Shown: positions 1-7,356 of the stretch, piece by piece
Numbering within the stretch: position 1 is the stretch's first letter
How the letters are laid out: every line of letters begins with the position of its first letter
Origin: Patescibacteria group bacterium
Lineage (GTDB): Bacteria > Patescibacteriota > Microgenomatia > UBA1400 > MFAQ01
Reading direction: 5' to 3'
Length of the DNA: 15,739 bases
Assembly: GCA_018817845.1 (NCBI GenBank)
Contig: JAHITH010000041.1
Coordinates: 1 to 15,739 of the forward strand
Notes under the pieces: generated by a model
The model's input: only the letters and a program-made list of their open reading frames with translations
The model's database searches: none
Told to the model about the DNA's origin: nothing
Position numbers and translations under genes: made by a program

Positions 1-748
1 AAAGGAAAGAACCTAGTTTGCCGTGATAAATTTGGGCTGATTTGGCTAAGGGAGACGATAGATGACTTTTGAAGTTTCCACTGGCTCCGTGGACGTGACG
101 AACTTTGGCTTTGGAAAGATAGTAAATTGGTAATTTGGCTTTTTTGAGTCTCTTACAAAACTCTACGTCTTCATAGTATAAGAAAAATCGTTCATCTAGC
201 CCGCCAATTTTTTTTATTACCTTTGTAGGAATTAGGAATGCGGCCATAACGGCTATATCTACCTTGGCGATACTTTCTTTTGGTAGATACTTACCGAAGC
301 AGTGTTTGCAACCTAAAAAGTAGTGCTTAAAGGCATTCCAGATTGTGGGGAATCTCATAACTGAGGGTTGAGCTTTATTGTTGGGAAAGATTAACCTTGG
401 AGCGACAGCACCTAGTTGGTTTGTTTTTACAGCAAAATCATACAGATATTTAAGGCTGTCCCCTACCAGGGTGGTATCTGGATTGATTAAATATATATAT
501 TCCCCACTAGCCTTTTTTAACCCTAGATTGACTGCTTTGGCAAAGCCTAGGTTTTCACCTGGTTCTAAAACGATTGGTTTAAGTGGATGGTTTTGGGCGA
601 TTTGGGCAGATTTGTCTTGACCGTAATTATCAATGACGATGATTTGTTTTTTAAGACCATCGTTAGATTTATTAATTGAATCAAGTAATGGACCTATGTG
701 TTTTTCTGATTTGTAAGGAATGGTGATTATGGAAATGTCAAATTTCAT
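1..748 (-). CDS. GT2-family glycosyltransferase, 3' end cut by window edge
   Basis: My reading of the minus strand gives an open frame from the ATG at 748-746 to the left edge, about 249 residues with no stop. It starts MKFDISIITIPYKSEKHIG, a GT-A nucleotide-binding strand. It has ID-N at about 39-41, ENLGFAKAVN at 66-74, and NPD at 89-91 in the place of the metal-binding DXD motif. EDVEF at about 193-197 carries the likely catalytic acid, and RHVHGASG follows at about 217-224. These are the landmarks of the rhamnosyltransferase-like GT2 group (WbbL/RfbN type). Donor and acceptor cannot be told. The start overlaps the stop of the upstream GT2 gene in an ATGA (748-745), so translation is probably coupled. 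No Shine-Dalgarno is visible. Most of the catalytic domain is present; the missing part is the C-terminal tail. It would act in the cytoplasm or at the inner membrane face. Confidence 0.9.
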   Translation of the reverse strand, partial: MKFDISIITIPYKSEKHIGPLLDSINKSNDGLKKQIIVIDNYGQDKSAQIAQNHPLKPIVLEPGENLGFAKAVNLGLKKASGEYIYLINPDTTLVGDSLKYLYDFAVKTNQLGAVAPRLIFPNNKAQPSVMRFPTIWNAFKHYFLGCKHCFGKYLPKESIAKVDIAVMAAFLIPTKVIKKIGGLDERFFLYYEDVEFCKRLKKAKLPIYYLSKAKVRHVHGASGNFKSHLSSPLAKSAQIYHGKLGSFL

Positions 749-1620
749 AGAAGATTATTGGCTATTTCTAGTACCCGACTGTCTGAAAGTTTAGCATTTT
801 TAATACGCCTTGCCCTTGGTAAACTTTTAATGGCCGCCCAGATAACCTTAAAAAAACCTGGGTGAGTAAGAGTGTAGGAAAACAAAAACCAAAGATGAGA
901 TAAGATGAATTTTGGATTACTAAAATTTTGCCAAATGAAGAGTAATTCGTTTCTTTGTTTAATTAAATTAAGCCAGTTTTGATTTAGTTTATTAAAGGAT
1001 GATTGGTGCTGGTGAATTACCTTAGAATTTGGCTCCCAGATGATTTTGTAGCCTTGTTTCCAGGCTCGCCAACCTATGTCTATATCTTCCCAGTAGCCTG
1101 GTGAGTAGATTTCGTTTAGACCACCTAGTTTGTCCCAGATTGATTTTTTAAATATGGCGCTTCCCCCTGAGGCCCAAGGTGTGTGACGAGGCTTGGTTTT
1201 GTTTTTTCCTTGAGTGTACTGAAACTTACCATTTTTCCAGGCCACCTTTGGCCAGGAAGAGTTTTTTTCGTTTAAGGTGACGGCAAAAATGTTTGGATCT
1301 TGGAAGTGTTTTATGGCTTTATCTAGATAGGGTTTGGTTGAATAGACGTCGTTATTTAACAATAAGACAAGGTCTGCTTTGGAAGCTTTGAAACCCTTGT
1401 TAACCGATTTGGGGAAACCTAGGTTATTATTATTTTTTAAGTAAACTGAGTTTTTGATGTTTTGTTTGAGATACTTTTTGGTATCGTCTGAACCACCGTC
1501 GTCTACAACAATTATTTTATTTATTTCAGGAGAATATTTAATTACCTTGGGTAAATTTTCTTCTAACAAATACTTGGCATTATAGCTTGGAATGACTAGG
1601 TCTAGAGAGAGTTTTTTCAT
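745..1620 (-). CDS. GT2-family glycosyltransferase
   Basis: A complete 291-residue GT2 enzyme. The N-terminal GT-A core has LVIPSYNA (8-15), VVDDGGSDDT (38-47), NNLGFPKSVN (65-74) and LLLNND (86-91), the last standing in the DXD metal/nucleotide site. SGGSAIF (151-157) and WEDIDIGWRAWKQGY (177-191) form the acceptor-side motif with the probable catalytic acid. HQHQSS lies near 203-208. A hydrophobic C-terminal stretch (about 235-260) could dock it on the membrane. The family transfers a sugar from a nucleotide-sugar donor to a lipid-linked glycan; the sugar cannot be predicted. It begins 12 nt after the YfhO-like gene and ends in an ATGA overlap with the next GT2. No Shine-Dalgarno precedes the ATG. 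Confidence 0.92.
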   Translation of the reverse strand: MKKLSLDLVIPSYNAKYLLEENLPKVIKYSPEINKIIVVDDGGSDDTKKYLKQNIKNSVYLKNNNNLGFPKSVNKGFKASKADLVLLLNNDVYSTKPYLDKAIKHFQDPNIFAVTLNEKNSSWPKVAWKNGKFQYTQGKNKTKPRHTPWASGGSAIFKKSIWDKLGGLNEIYSPGYWEDIDIGWRAWKQGYKIIWEPNSKVIHQHQSSFNKLNQNWLNLIKQRNELLFIWQNFSNPKFILSHLWFLFSYTLTHPGFFKVIWAAIKSLPRARRIKNAKLSDSRVLEIANNLL

Positions 1621-1632
1621 AGGTAAAGTATA

Positions 1633-4011
1633 TCAATCTTTGTTGGACCCTTGGAGATAAAAATATATTAATAAGATGAGACAGATTGTAAAGGTAGCCA
1701 GAGTAATGATTAGTCCTATGTAAAAAGATTTTGGCTTAAATTGAAAAGAGACGATGTGGTTCCCCGCAGGTAGGTTGATGGCTCGATAAATACCTTGGGC
1801 TGTGAGGATGGGGGTTTTGTTTCCATCGATGGTTGCCTGCCAACCGGGGTATTCTGTATCGGTTAAAACCATGATGGTTGGATCTGCTGTTTGGGTTTTG
1901 ATATTAACTTGATTAAAAGAGTAGTCAATTATTTCAGCCGAGTCGTTGGGTGAAACTTTTAAGTTTGATGAACTTGGCTTAGAACTTAGGATTACCTTGT
2001 GTCGAAAGTCGTAATTATTTTTAAGTTTAGCTTGGGCAATGAACTGATCCTTTATGACTTGCCATGAGTCGTAAAGAATAACTCTTGGCATTACCGTTTT
2101 GTTTTCTAAAACAATGACTGTTTCATCTTCAAAAACTGGGGTAAATTTGTCTTTAGGAATTAGGTAATTAGATTCCTCACCAAAAGGCCTAAACTCACCT
2201 ATCTTGGTTCTTTTAAGGGTGAGTAAGTATTTAACCCCAGCAAGATCTAGGAAAGGTGAAGAGTAACCGTTGAGATTTAGATAGCGAGTAAGATTATTTA
2301 TTTGAAAATCTTCTGGTTGAGAATTTTCTGACATGCCTGACGTGTAAAGTCGATACCAGGTAGCATAGGGGAGATAAATAAGAGGGTCGTAACCCGAAGG
2401 AGAGTAGAGATTTGAGTAAGTCCAAGTATTTGATGGCATTAAAGGACCCTCTTCTTTATCTAGGCGATAATATTTGTCATCAGCTTTAATAAACTTGGTA
2501 ATTGGCGTGTCCAAGTTTGAAAGTCTAGTAGGACTAAAAGGGGTAAATTTAGAAAATGCTCGAAAAAGATCAAGTGTGATTAATATTAGAATTAGGTTTA
2601 AAAATAGTTTTTTGTTTTTGACAAGCCTGGTGAGTAATAACAAGGTGGTAATTAAGGCTAAGGGCAGTATGCTGTTTCTAAGAGCGACAGTAGTATTATT
2701 GGTGGTGTGTAGAGTGGTTATTGGAAGACAAATAGCAACTCCTATTAATAAACTTACTAGTAGTAGAAAGGCAAATTTAGTATATTTTTTAGGTTGAAAA
2801 GGATGATTAAGAGAGATGGCTGTTAAGACGGCGGCGGCAAAACCAGTAATAAAAAACCAACGAGAGGCATAACCGGTGGAAATACCAGGAAGATTGAACT
2901 TGTAAACCAGGGCGCTTAGAGGATTGTTGAAAGCTAAAACCAAAGAAAGAAAAAACAGAAATAGAAAAAATTTATGTTGGAAACTTTTGTTTTTTATAAT
3001 AATTGAGGTTAAAACTAATGCTAAGGCGATGATGCTGAAATAACCATGGGTTTCTTGATACTGCAAAAATCCCCAGAAATTTTGAGTGGAGGGGTTACCA
3101 AAAAAATCAGGAGCTAAAAGAGTAATAAGATTCTGAACTGGAAGCAAGCCAAATTTGTGCTCAGAAATATTATGGTCAAATTGACGAATAGAGTTACTAA
3201 CAAATTCCATAGTGGGTAGCAACTGAACAGCCCCGATAAGACCTGAAAGAGTTAGAAAAATAGCACCCCAGGTAAATTTACGTTTTTTGTTCTTGTTTGG
3301 TGTTATAAATAATCTGGCGAAAAAATAGCTAATAACGACCAAGCTGACATATAATGCGGGCTGGAAAGAACCGCCGGTGGCGGTTAAAAAAAATAATAGT
3401 GAAGTATAAATGAGGTACGATGGTTTGTTTGTTTTAAAGAATTTTTCGATTAAATAAAGTTGAAGTGGTAGCCAGAGAAATACCTGGCCGGCGGTTCCGT
3501 ATTCAAGAAAAGTGGTCATAAACCCTGAAAATGCGAAGACGATACCACCAACTAGACTTGGTATTGTTTTTATTTTTATTTGTTTTAAAAATAAAAACAT
3601 AAACCAGATTGACAAAAATGGCTGGAGTACAATCATTAGTGTCCACCCCCATACATTGCCAAAAATTATCATTAATATGTTTAGTGGATACAAAGCTGCT
3701 GATTGCCAATTGGCGAGTAAAGGAGTGCCGGAGAACGAGTAAGGGTTCCAAAGGGGAAATTGATTATTTTTGAAGGCTTCAATAACTAAAAGTCTCCAGG
3801 GATAGAGTTGAGAAAAAACGTCGGTAACGGAAATATTTTTTACTGGTACACCCACGACGTAACCATACTTAAAATCAAGCCAGGGGAAGTATGCTCCGAC
3901 AAGACCATCAAACGGAATCGGAACCGATCCACGAAAAATTGGCCAAAAAAATACTAAAACAATTATTATTATGAGGATAATAACTAAGTTTTTTTTAATT
4001 ATTGAAGACAT
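1633..4011 (-). CDS. YfhO-type GT-C membrane protein
   Basis: A 792-residue polytopic protein. An N-terminal membrane segment (about 9-26) is followed by an extracytoplasmic loop with PFDGLVGAYFPW (33-44) and QLYPWRLLVIEAFKNNQFPLWNPY (68-91). That is the first-loop signature of the YfhO family (Pfam PF09586). Many membrane segments follow up to about residue 475. A large soluble region of about 230 residues comes next, containing YPGWQATIDG (721-730) and LPAGNH (27-32 residues further), which also recur in YfhO proteins. A last membrane helix lies near 764-786. Bacillus YfhO is linked to extracellular glycosylation of lipoteichoic acid. By analogy this protein would transfer a sugar from a polyprenyl-phosphate carrier on the outer face. 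Length fits the family. It starts 7 nt after the GT4 gene, inside the operon. The substrate is unknown. Confidence 0.88.
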   Translation of the reverse strand: MSSIIKKNLVIILIIIIVLVFFWPIFRGSVPIPFDGLVGAYFPWLDFKYGYVVGVPVKNISVTDVFSQLYPWRLLVIEAFKNNQFPLWNPYSFSGTPLLANWQSAALYPLNILMIIFGNVWGWTLMIVLQPFLSIWFMFLFLKQIKIKTIPSLVGGIVFAFSGFMTTFLEYGTAGQVFLWLPLQLYLIEKFFKTNKPSYLIYTSLLFFLTATGGSFQPALYVSLVVISYFFARLFITPNKNKKRKFTWGAIFLTLSGLIGAVQLLPTMEFVSNSIRQFDHNISEHKFGLLPVQNLITLLAPDFFGNPSTQNFWGFLQYQETHGYFSIIALALVLTSIIIKNKSFQHKFFLFLFFLSLVLAFNNPLSALVYKFNLPGISTGYASRWFFITGFAAAVLTAISLNHPFQPKKYTKFAFLLLVSLLIGVAICLPITTLHTTNNTTVALRNSILPLALITTLLLLTRLVKNKKLFLNLILILITLDLFRAFSKFTPFSPTRLSNLDTPITKFIKADDKYYRLDKEEGPLMPSNTWTYSNLYSPSGYDPLIYLPYATWYRLYTSGMSENSQPEDFQINNLTRYLNLNGYSSPFLDLAGVKYLLTLKRTKIGEFRPFGEESNYLIPKDKFTPVFEDETVIVLENKTVMPRVILYDSWQVIKDQFIAQAKLKNNYDFRHKVILSSKPSSSNLKVSPNDSAEIIDYSFNQVNIKTQTADPTIMVLTDTEYPGWQATIDGNKTPILTAQGIYRAINLPAGNHIVSFQFKPKSFYIGLIITLATFTICLILLIYFYLQGSNKD

Positions 4012-4018
4012 TTATAAG

Positions 4019-5089
4019 TTAAATTATTTGTTTTAAACTTGTTTCGAAAGTTTTTAAACCGAAGTCTTTTGACCTTTTGATGGCTTTGTTAGCTGTTCGT
4101 TTAATTAAACTAGGCGATTTAATTAATTGAAGTGTGTGGTTAACCAGTTCTGGTATGGTGTTCCAAAGAAAACCTGTGCCGGATGTAACAATTTCTTTTT
4201 GACCGCCCTTATTACAAACAGTAGGAACGCAACCTGCAGACATGGCTTCTACCGTTGTCATACCAAAATGTTCTACTTTGTCTGGGTTCTTTTGTTCATC
4301 TATTTCAAACCCAGCTGCGTGCCAAAAAATCTTGGCTTTGGCATAAAGAGATTGCAAGGTTTTAAAGTTTGGATTAACTATGAACTCAACGTTTAATTTT
4401 TGAGCTTTTGCTTTTAGATTTTTTAGTAGACTTTTGTTTCCTACTAAACCACCTACTAAAATTAATTTATATTTAGATTGGATATTTTTAGGTAAATTGA
4501 CGAACGCACTTATTAAAACGTCTTGACGCTTGGGGTGAGATGGAGAATCGAAACGCCCTACCGATAAAATAATGTTTTCTTTAATTTTGGATGGTTTAAA
4601 ACTGTCTGTATCTATGGGTGGATAGATAACCACTCCTTTATTTTTGGGTAAATATTTTTGCCAGTAACTTTGAGTGAAAGCTGAATTGTAAATGATTTTA
4701 TTGATTTTGACTAACTTTAATTTATCTATAAAACTTATATTTGCTGATTTAGGAAAAGGCGTCTGGAGATGGAGAAGGGTTTTCTTGGCAAAAAGCAAGG
4801 GAATACTACCGTCTGAAAGAAAGAATATCAGATCGTACTGGCGAGTGAAGAGGGCTTTTTTGACCAGATTGGCTTGGGTAGACAAAAACTGGTAGGCGGT
4901 AGGGTTAGGCTTGATGACTTGAAGATTGAGACCAAAGCGAGTACTGGCCAAATCGAGGGTTTTAGGATCACTCCAGGCCAGATCGACTTTATAACCAGCC
5001 TTAACCAAGACTTGGGCAACCGAGAGGGTGTAGCGCTCTCCGCCACCTAAAGTATCTAGATATGGATCAAATATTAAGGCTTTTTTCAT
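4019..5089 (-). CDS. GT4 glycosyltransferase, ALG11-like
   Basis: A complete 356-residue GT-B enzyme. The N-terminal acceptor domain opens with IFDPYLDTLGGGERY (6-20), close to the HPYxxxGGGGER signature of ALG11-type alpha-1,2-mannosyltransferases. The C-terminal donor domain has ILSVGRFDSPSHPKRQ (174-189), with K187/R188 in the phosphate-binding position. The EX7E element EHFGMTTVE (E273 to E281) is followed by AMSAGCVPTVCNKGGQKEIV. EX7E and the HFG...VE...AG run place it firmly in GT4 (Glycos_transf_1). ALG11 uses GDP-mannose on a dolichol-linked oligosaccharide, so a nucleotide-sugar donor and a lipid-linked acceptor are likely here; mannose itself is a guess. Its first 23 nt overlap the end of the WaaE-like GT2 gene, a sign of coupling. 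No Shine-Dalgarno precedes the ATG. Confidence 0.92.
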   Translation of the reverse strand: MKKALIFDPYLDTLGGGERYTLSVAQVLVKAGYKVDLAWSDPKTLDLASTRFGLNLQVIKPNPTAYQFLSTQANLVKKALFTRQYDLIFFLSDGSIPLLFAKKTLLHLQTPFPKSANISFIDKLKLVKINKIIYNSAFTQSYWQKYLPKNKGVVIYPPIDTDSFKPSKIKENIILSVGRFDSPSHPKRQDVLISAFVNLPKNIQSKYKLILVGGLVGNKSLLKNLKAKAQKLNVEFIVNPNFKTLQSLYAKAKIFWHAAGFEIDEQKNPDKVEHFGMTTVEAMSAGCVPTVCNKGGQKEIVTSGTGFLWNTIPELVNHTLQLIKSPSLIKRTANKAIKRSKDFGLKTFETSLKQII

Positions 5090-5894
5090 TAGGATTTTTT
5101 AGTTCTTTTAGTACTTGTTTGTCTATGTTTTGATAAGCATCCTTTAAACTTGGTTTTCTTTGTAACTGCCAGAGTTGAACGTAGGTTAGGAAGCGAGAGA
5201 AAGATTGATAAATTGACTCTATGGTGCCTTCTACACCGTCTTTCCAAAGTCCTTGTTTAAAAAACCTTGTGAAAAATTCTGTGAAGATAATTCTAAATAA
5301 TCGCCAGCCTTTAATTGGTGGATGATTGGCTTTTAGAAGTAGCTCTGCTTCTATTCTTGACCAGTTTAGAGTGTTTAAGACTTTTTCGTTAATATTTTTG
5401 TGGGATAGGTGAATCATTTGGTGTCGTAGGTCCCCTATTGTGCCTTTGATTTGGGGTTGTTCGTGAAGCTTGCCTTGCCAACGAATTAGGCTAGATTTTT
5501 TAATTAAGCGTAAAACTCTTGAATCTGGCCAGTGATCGAGGTGTTTGCCTAAAAATACCTCGAAACGAGAGATTGTATAGGCGTCGTGCAATGGTTCATT
5601 TACGGTGGCTTTGATTTCTTGGGCTAGATTTTTGGGGATACGCTCGTCTGAGTCTAGATATAAAAGCCAGTCTCCAGTAGCTGCTTTAGCACCCTCGTTT
5701 CTCCAACGGGCGAAATTTTGGGTAGAGGAGGTTTTTACGACCTTGGTCACAAATGGCTTAGAGACTTCTATAGTTTTGTCTGTTGAACCCGTATCTACTA
5801 AGATTATTTCATTGGCGAAGTGAACGGATTTTAAGGCAGGAATGATTTCATTCTCTACATTTTTACTTAAAACTATTACCGAGATGGTAGACAT
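5067..5894 (-). CDS. WaaE/KdtX-like GT2 glycosyltransferase
   Basis: A 275-residue GT2 enzyme of the type seen in lipopolysaccharide-core beta-glucosyltransferases such as WaaE/KdtX. It has ISVIVLSKNVENEI (4-17), FANEIILVDTGSTDKT (26-41), NEGAKAATGDWLLYLDSDER (66-85; DSDER is the metal/nucleotide site) and KLHEQP (142-147). The C-terminal pattern FKQGLWKDGVEG...LWQLQ (about 212-246) closely resembles the one in the GT2 at 10032-10949, so the two are paralogs. It should add a hexose to a lipid-linked acceptor at the cytoplasmic membrane face; the exact sugar is unknown. It starts 10 nt after the GT39-like gene. An AAGG lies about 13 nt before the ATG, probably too far to act as a good ribosome-binding site. 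Its end overlaps the GT4 gene by 23 bp. Confidence 0.9.
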   Translation of the reverse strand: MSTISVIVLSKNVENEIIPALKSVHFANEIILVDTGSTDKTIEVSKPFVTKVVKTSSTQNFARWRNEGAKAATGDWLLYLDSDERIPKNLAQEIKATVNEPLHDAYTISRFEVFLGKHLDHWPDSRVLRLIKKSSLIRWQGKLHEQPQIKGTIGDLRHQMIHLSHKNINEKVLNTLNWSRIEAELLLKANHPPIKGWRLFRIIFTEFFTRFFKQGLWKDGVEGTIESIYQSFSRFLTYVQLWQLQRKPSLKDAYQNIDKQVLKELKNPNEKSLNI

Positions 5895-5904
5895 GAAATA
5901 TATT

Positions 5905-7356
5905 TTACCTTATGTTATGAAGGTTTATATAAAGGTCGTGGGTGGAGAAGGTTTTTATTGAGGGGCCGAAGTTTTTGACTGTTTCTTTTTGCCATGATTC
6001 TAATTTGGTTGGTCGATCTTCGTCTGGTTCGTAGACTGCAAAAAAGTATTGGGAAGTTTTTAAATCATTGGGTGAGAAACCAGTGGTTTGTTCCGGAAGG
6101 TAGCCGTATTTGGGTTCTGCGTAATAGTAAAGCATATAGTCCCAGACCTCTTCTTGAAAATATGGAATTGTATAAAACCAAACGGAAAACTGCTCTCCGT
6201 TGGCCTGTTGGTACATAAAGTCAATTATGTTTTTTCTGTCTTGCAAGGTAATTATGTTGGCGTTGCCTATTGGTGTGAGGGCGTTGTTGGGCTTATAAAC
6301 ATTGGGCAACTGAATAAGGTTTAAGCATAAAATTAGAATTAGTAATGGATAGGTTAAACCGGATAAAGATTGTAGGCCATAAATTGAAATTGCCAGGGAG
6401 AGTGGTAGAAGCGAGATCAGGAAAAAACCTATTGCTCCACGTTGAAAGAACGAAAGACAAATAAAAGGAATGAGAAGAAAAGCATAGATAAAATTGTAGT
6501 TTTTAAGTTGCTTGACTTTATATAAACCAAAAACAAATAAGATGCTAGAGATGTAGATATATGGGTAGGAAATAATCTTGTTTATTTCTGTAAATAAAAC
6601 ACCAAGGTTTGCAATGAAGACGCTGGGGTTCAACCCCAGACCGTGGCCGGACTTGCCAGAAAAATTAAGAACTGCCTGAGTGATAACAAAGTTGTGACGA
6701 AGCTCGAAAACTAAAAGGGGTAAGGCAGGAAGGAGGAAGCCTGCCATGATTAAGATAATAGTTTTGATGTTAAAACGAGAGCGGAAAAACCAGAATATAA
6801 ATGGTAATAGGAAAACGCCAATGGCGGCGTCCATTTGGGTGATGATGCCAACAACCAATGATGTAATGAAAACCTTAGGATTATGGGTGAGAAGAAAAAG
6901 GAGGAGGTTGGTAAGGGGAAGAATCGGAGTAACATTGACTAGCCAGCGAGAAAGGCCGATACCACCATAGGAAACTGAATAGATTAACAGAGTCAAAAGA
7001 GCAGTACGAGAGTTAAATAATCGTTTAATAGCGAAAAACAATAATGGTAATGAGAGTACTTCTAGGGTAATTTGAAATAGACTGGCAACTGCCGGATCGC
7101 CGCCGGACAAGGCGTAAGCTGGTAACATAAGCCAGAAATAAATTGGGGCGTGAGTTAAACCATCGACGTCGCTTAGGGGACCTAAAAGAGACAGTTTTCC
7201 TTCGTGCCAGATGTTCCAGATTGATAGAGAGTGTAAGCCTTGGTCACGGTGAAACAAAAGATCGGTAGATAGATGATGGGTTCGCAAACAAAAGGCCAAG
7301 AGCATTAATAGAAGAATGGCGGAAAGGAGGTTTCTTTTATTTTTCAAAAATGACAT
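5905..7356 (-). CDS. ArnT/PMT-like GT-C membrane glycosyltransferase
   Basis: A polytopic protein of 483 residues from the chosen ATG. The first membrane helix (about 9-23) is followed by LLFHRDQGLHSLSIW (33-47). R37-D38 here resembles the catalytic Asp of the first extracellular loop in GT39/ArnT enzymes. GPLSDVDGLTHAPIYFW (59-75) and about ten more hydrophobic segments follow. A soluble tail of about 120 residues (after about 365) contains aromatic-rich sequence. The family moves a sugar from polyprenyl phosphate to lipid A, protein or glycan on the outer face. Start choice: the longer reading begins with TTG at 7398 and overlaps the preceding gene by 62 bp. The ATG at 7356-7354 (MSFLKNKRN) lies directly before the first helix and gives a 20-bp overlap like its neighbours, so I prefer it. 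The acceptor is unknown. Confidence 0.82.
   Translation of the reverse strand: MSFLKNKRNLLSAILLLMLLAFCLRTHHLSTDLLFHRDQGLHSLSIWNIWHEGKLSLLGPLSDVDGLTHAPIYFWLMLPAYALSGGDPAVASLFQITLEVLSLPLLFFAIKRLFNSRTALLTLLIYSVSYGGIGLSRWLVNVTPILPLTNLLLFLLTHNPKVFITSLVVGIITQMDAAIGVFLLPFIFWFFRSRFNIKTIILIMAGFLLPALPLLVFELRHNFVITQAVLNFSGKSGHGLGLNPSVFIANLGVLFTEINKIISYPYIYISSILFVFGLYKVKQLKNYNFIYAFLLIPFICLSFFQRGAIGFFLISLLPLSLAISIYGLQSLSGLTYPLLILILCLNLIQLPNVYKPNNALTPIGNANIITLQDRKNIIDFMYQQANGEQFSVWFYTIPYFQEEVWDYMLYYYAEPKYGYLPEQTTGFSPNDLKTSQYFFAVYEPDEDRPTKLESWQKETVKNFGPSIKTFSTHDLYINLHNIR

Noticed and set aside
4127..4396. Plus-strand open frame of 89 codons opposite the GT4 gene, and similar plus-strand frames at 378-620, 2474-2797, 5605-5823, 6746-6970, 12645-12911
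   Set aside because: All lie antisense to genes with clear family motifs, have no recognisable domain of their own, and show low-complexity or random-looking composition.
6623..6639. Perfect inverted repeat CTGGGGTT-C-AACCCCAG
   Set aside because: It lies inside the GT39-like coding region and encodes ordinary residues (GLGLNPS). Perfect 8-bp arms with short loops are expected a few times by chance in a window this long, and I do not recognise it as a repeat family.
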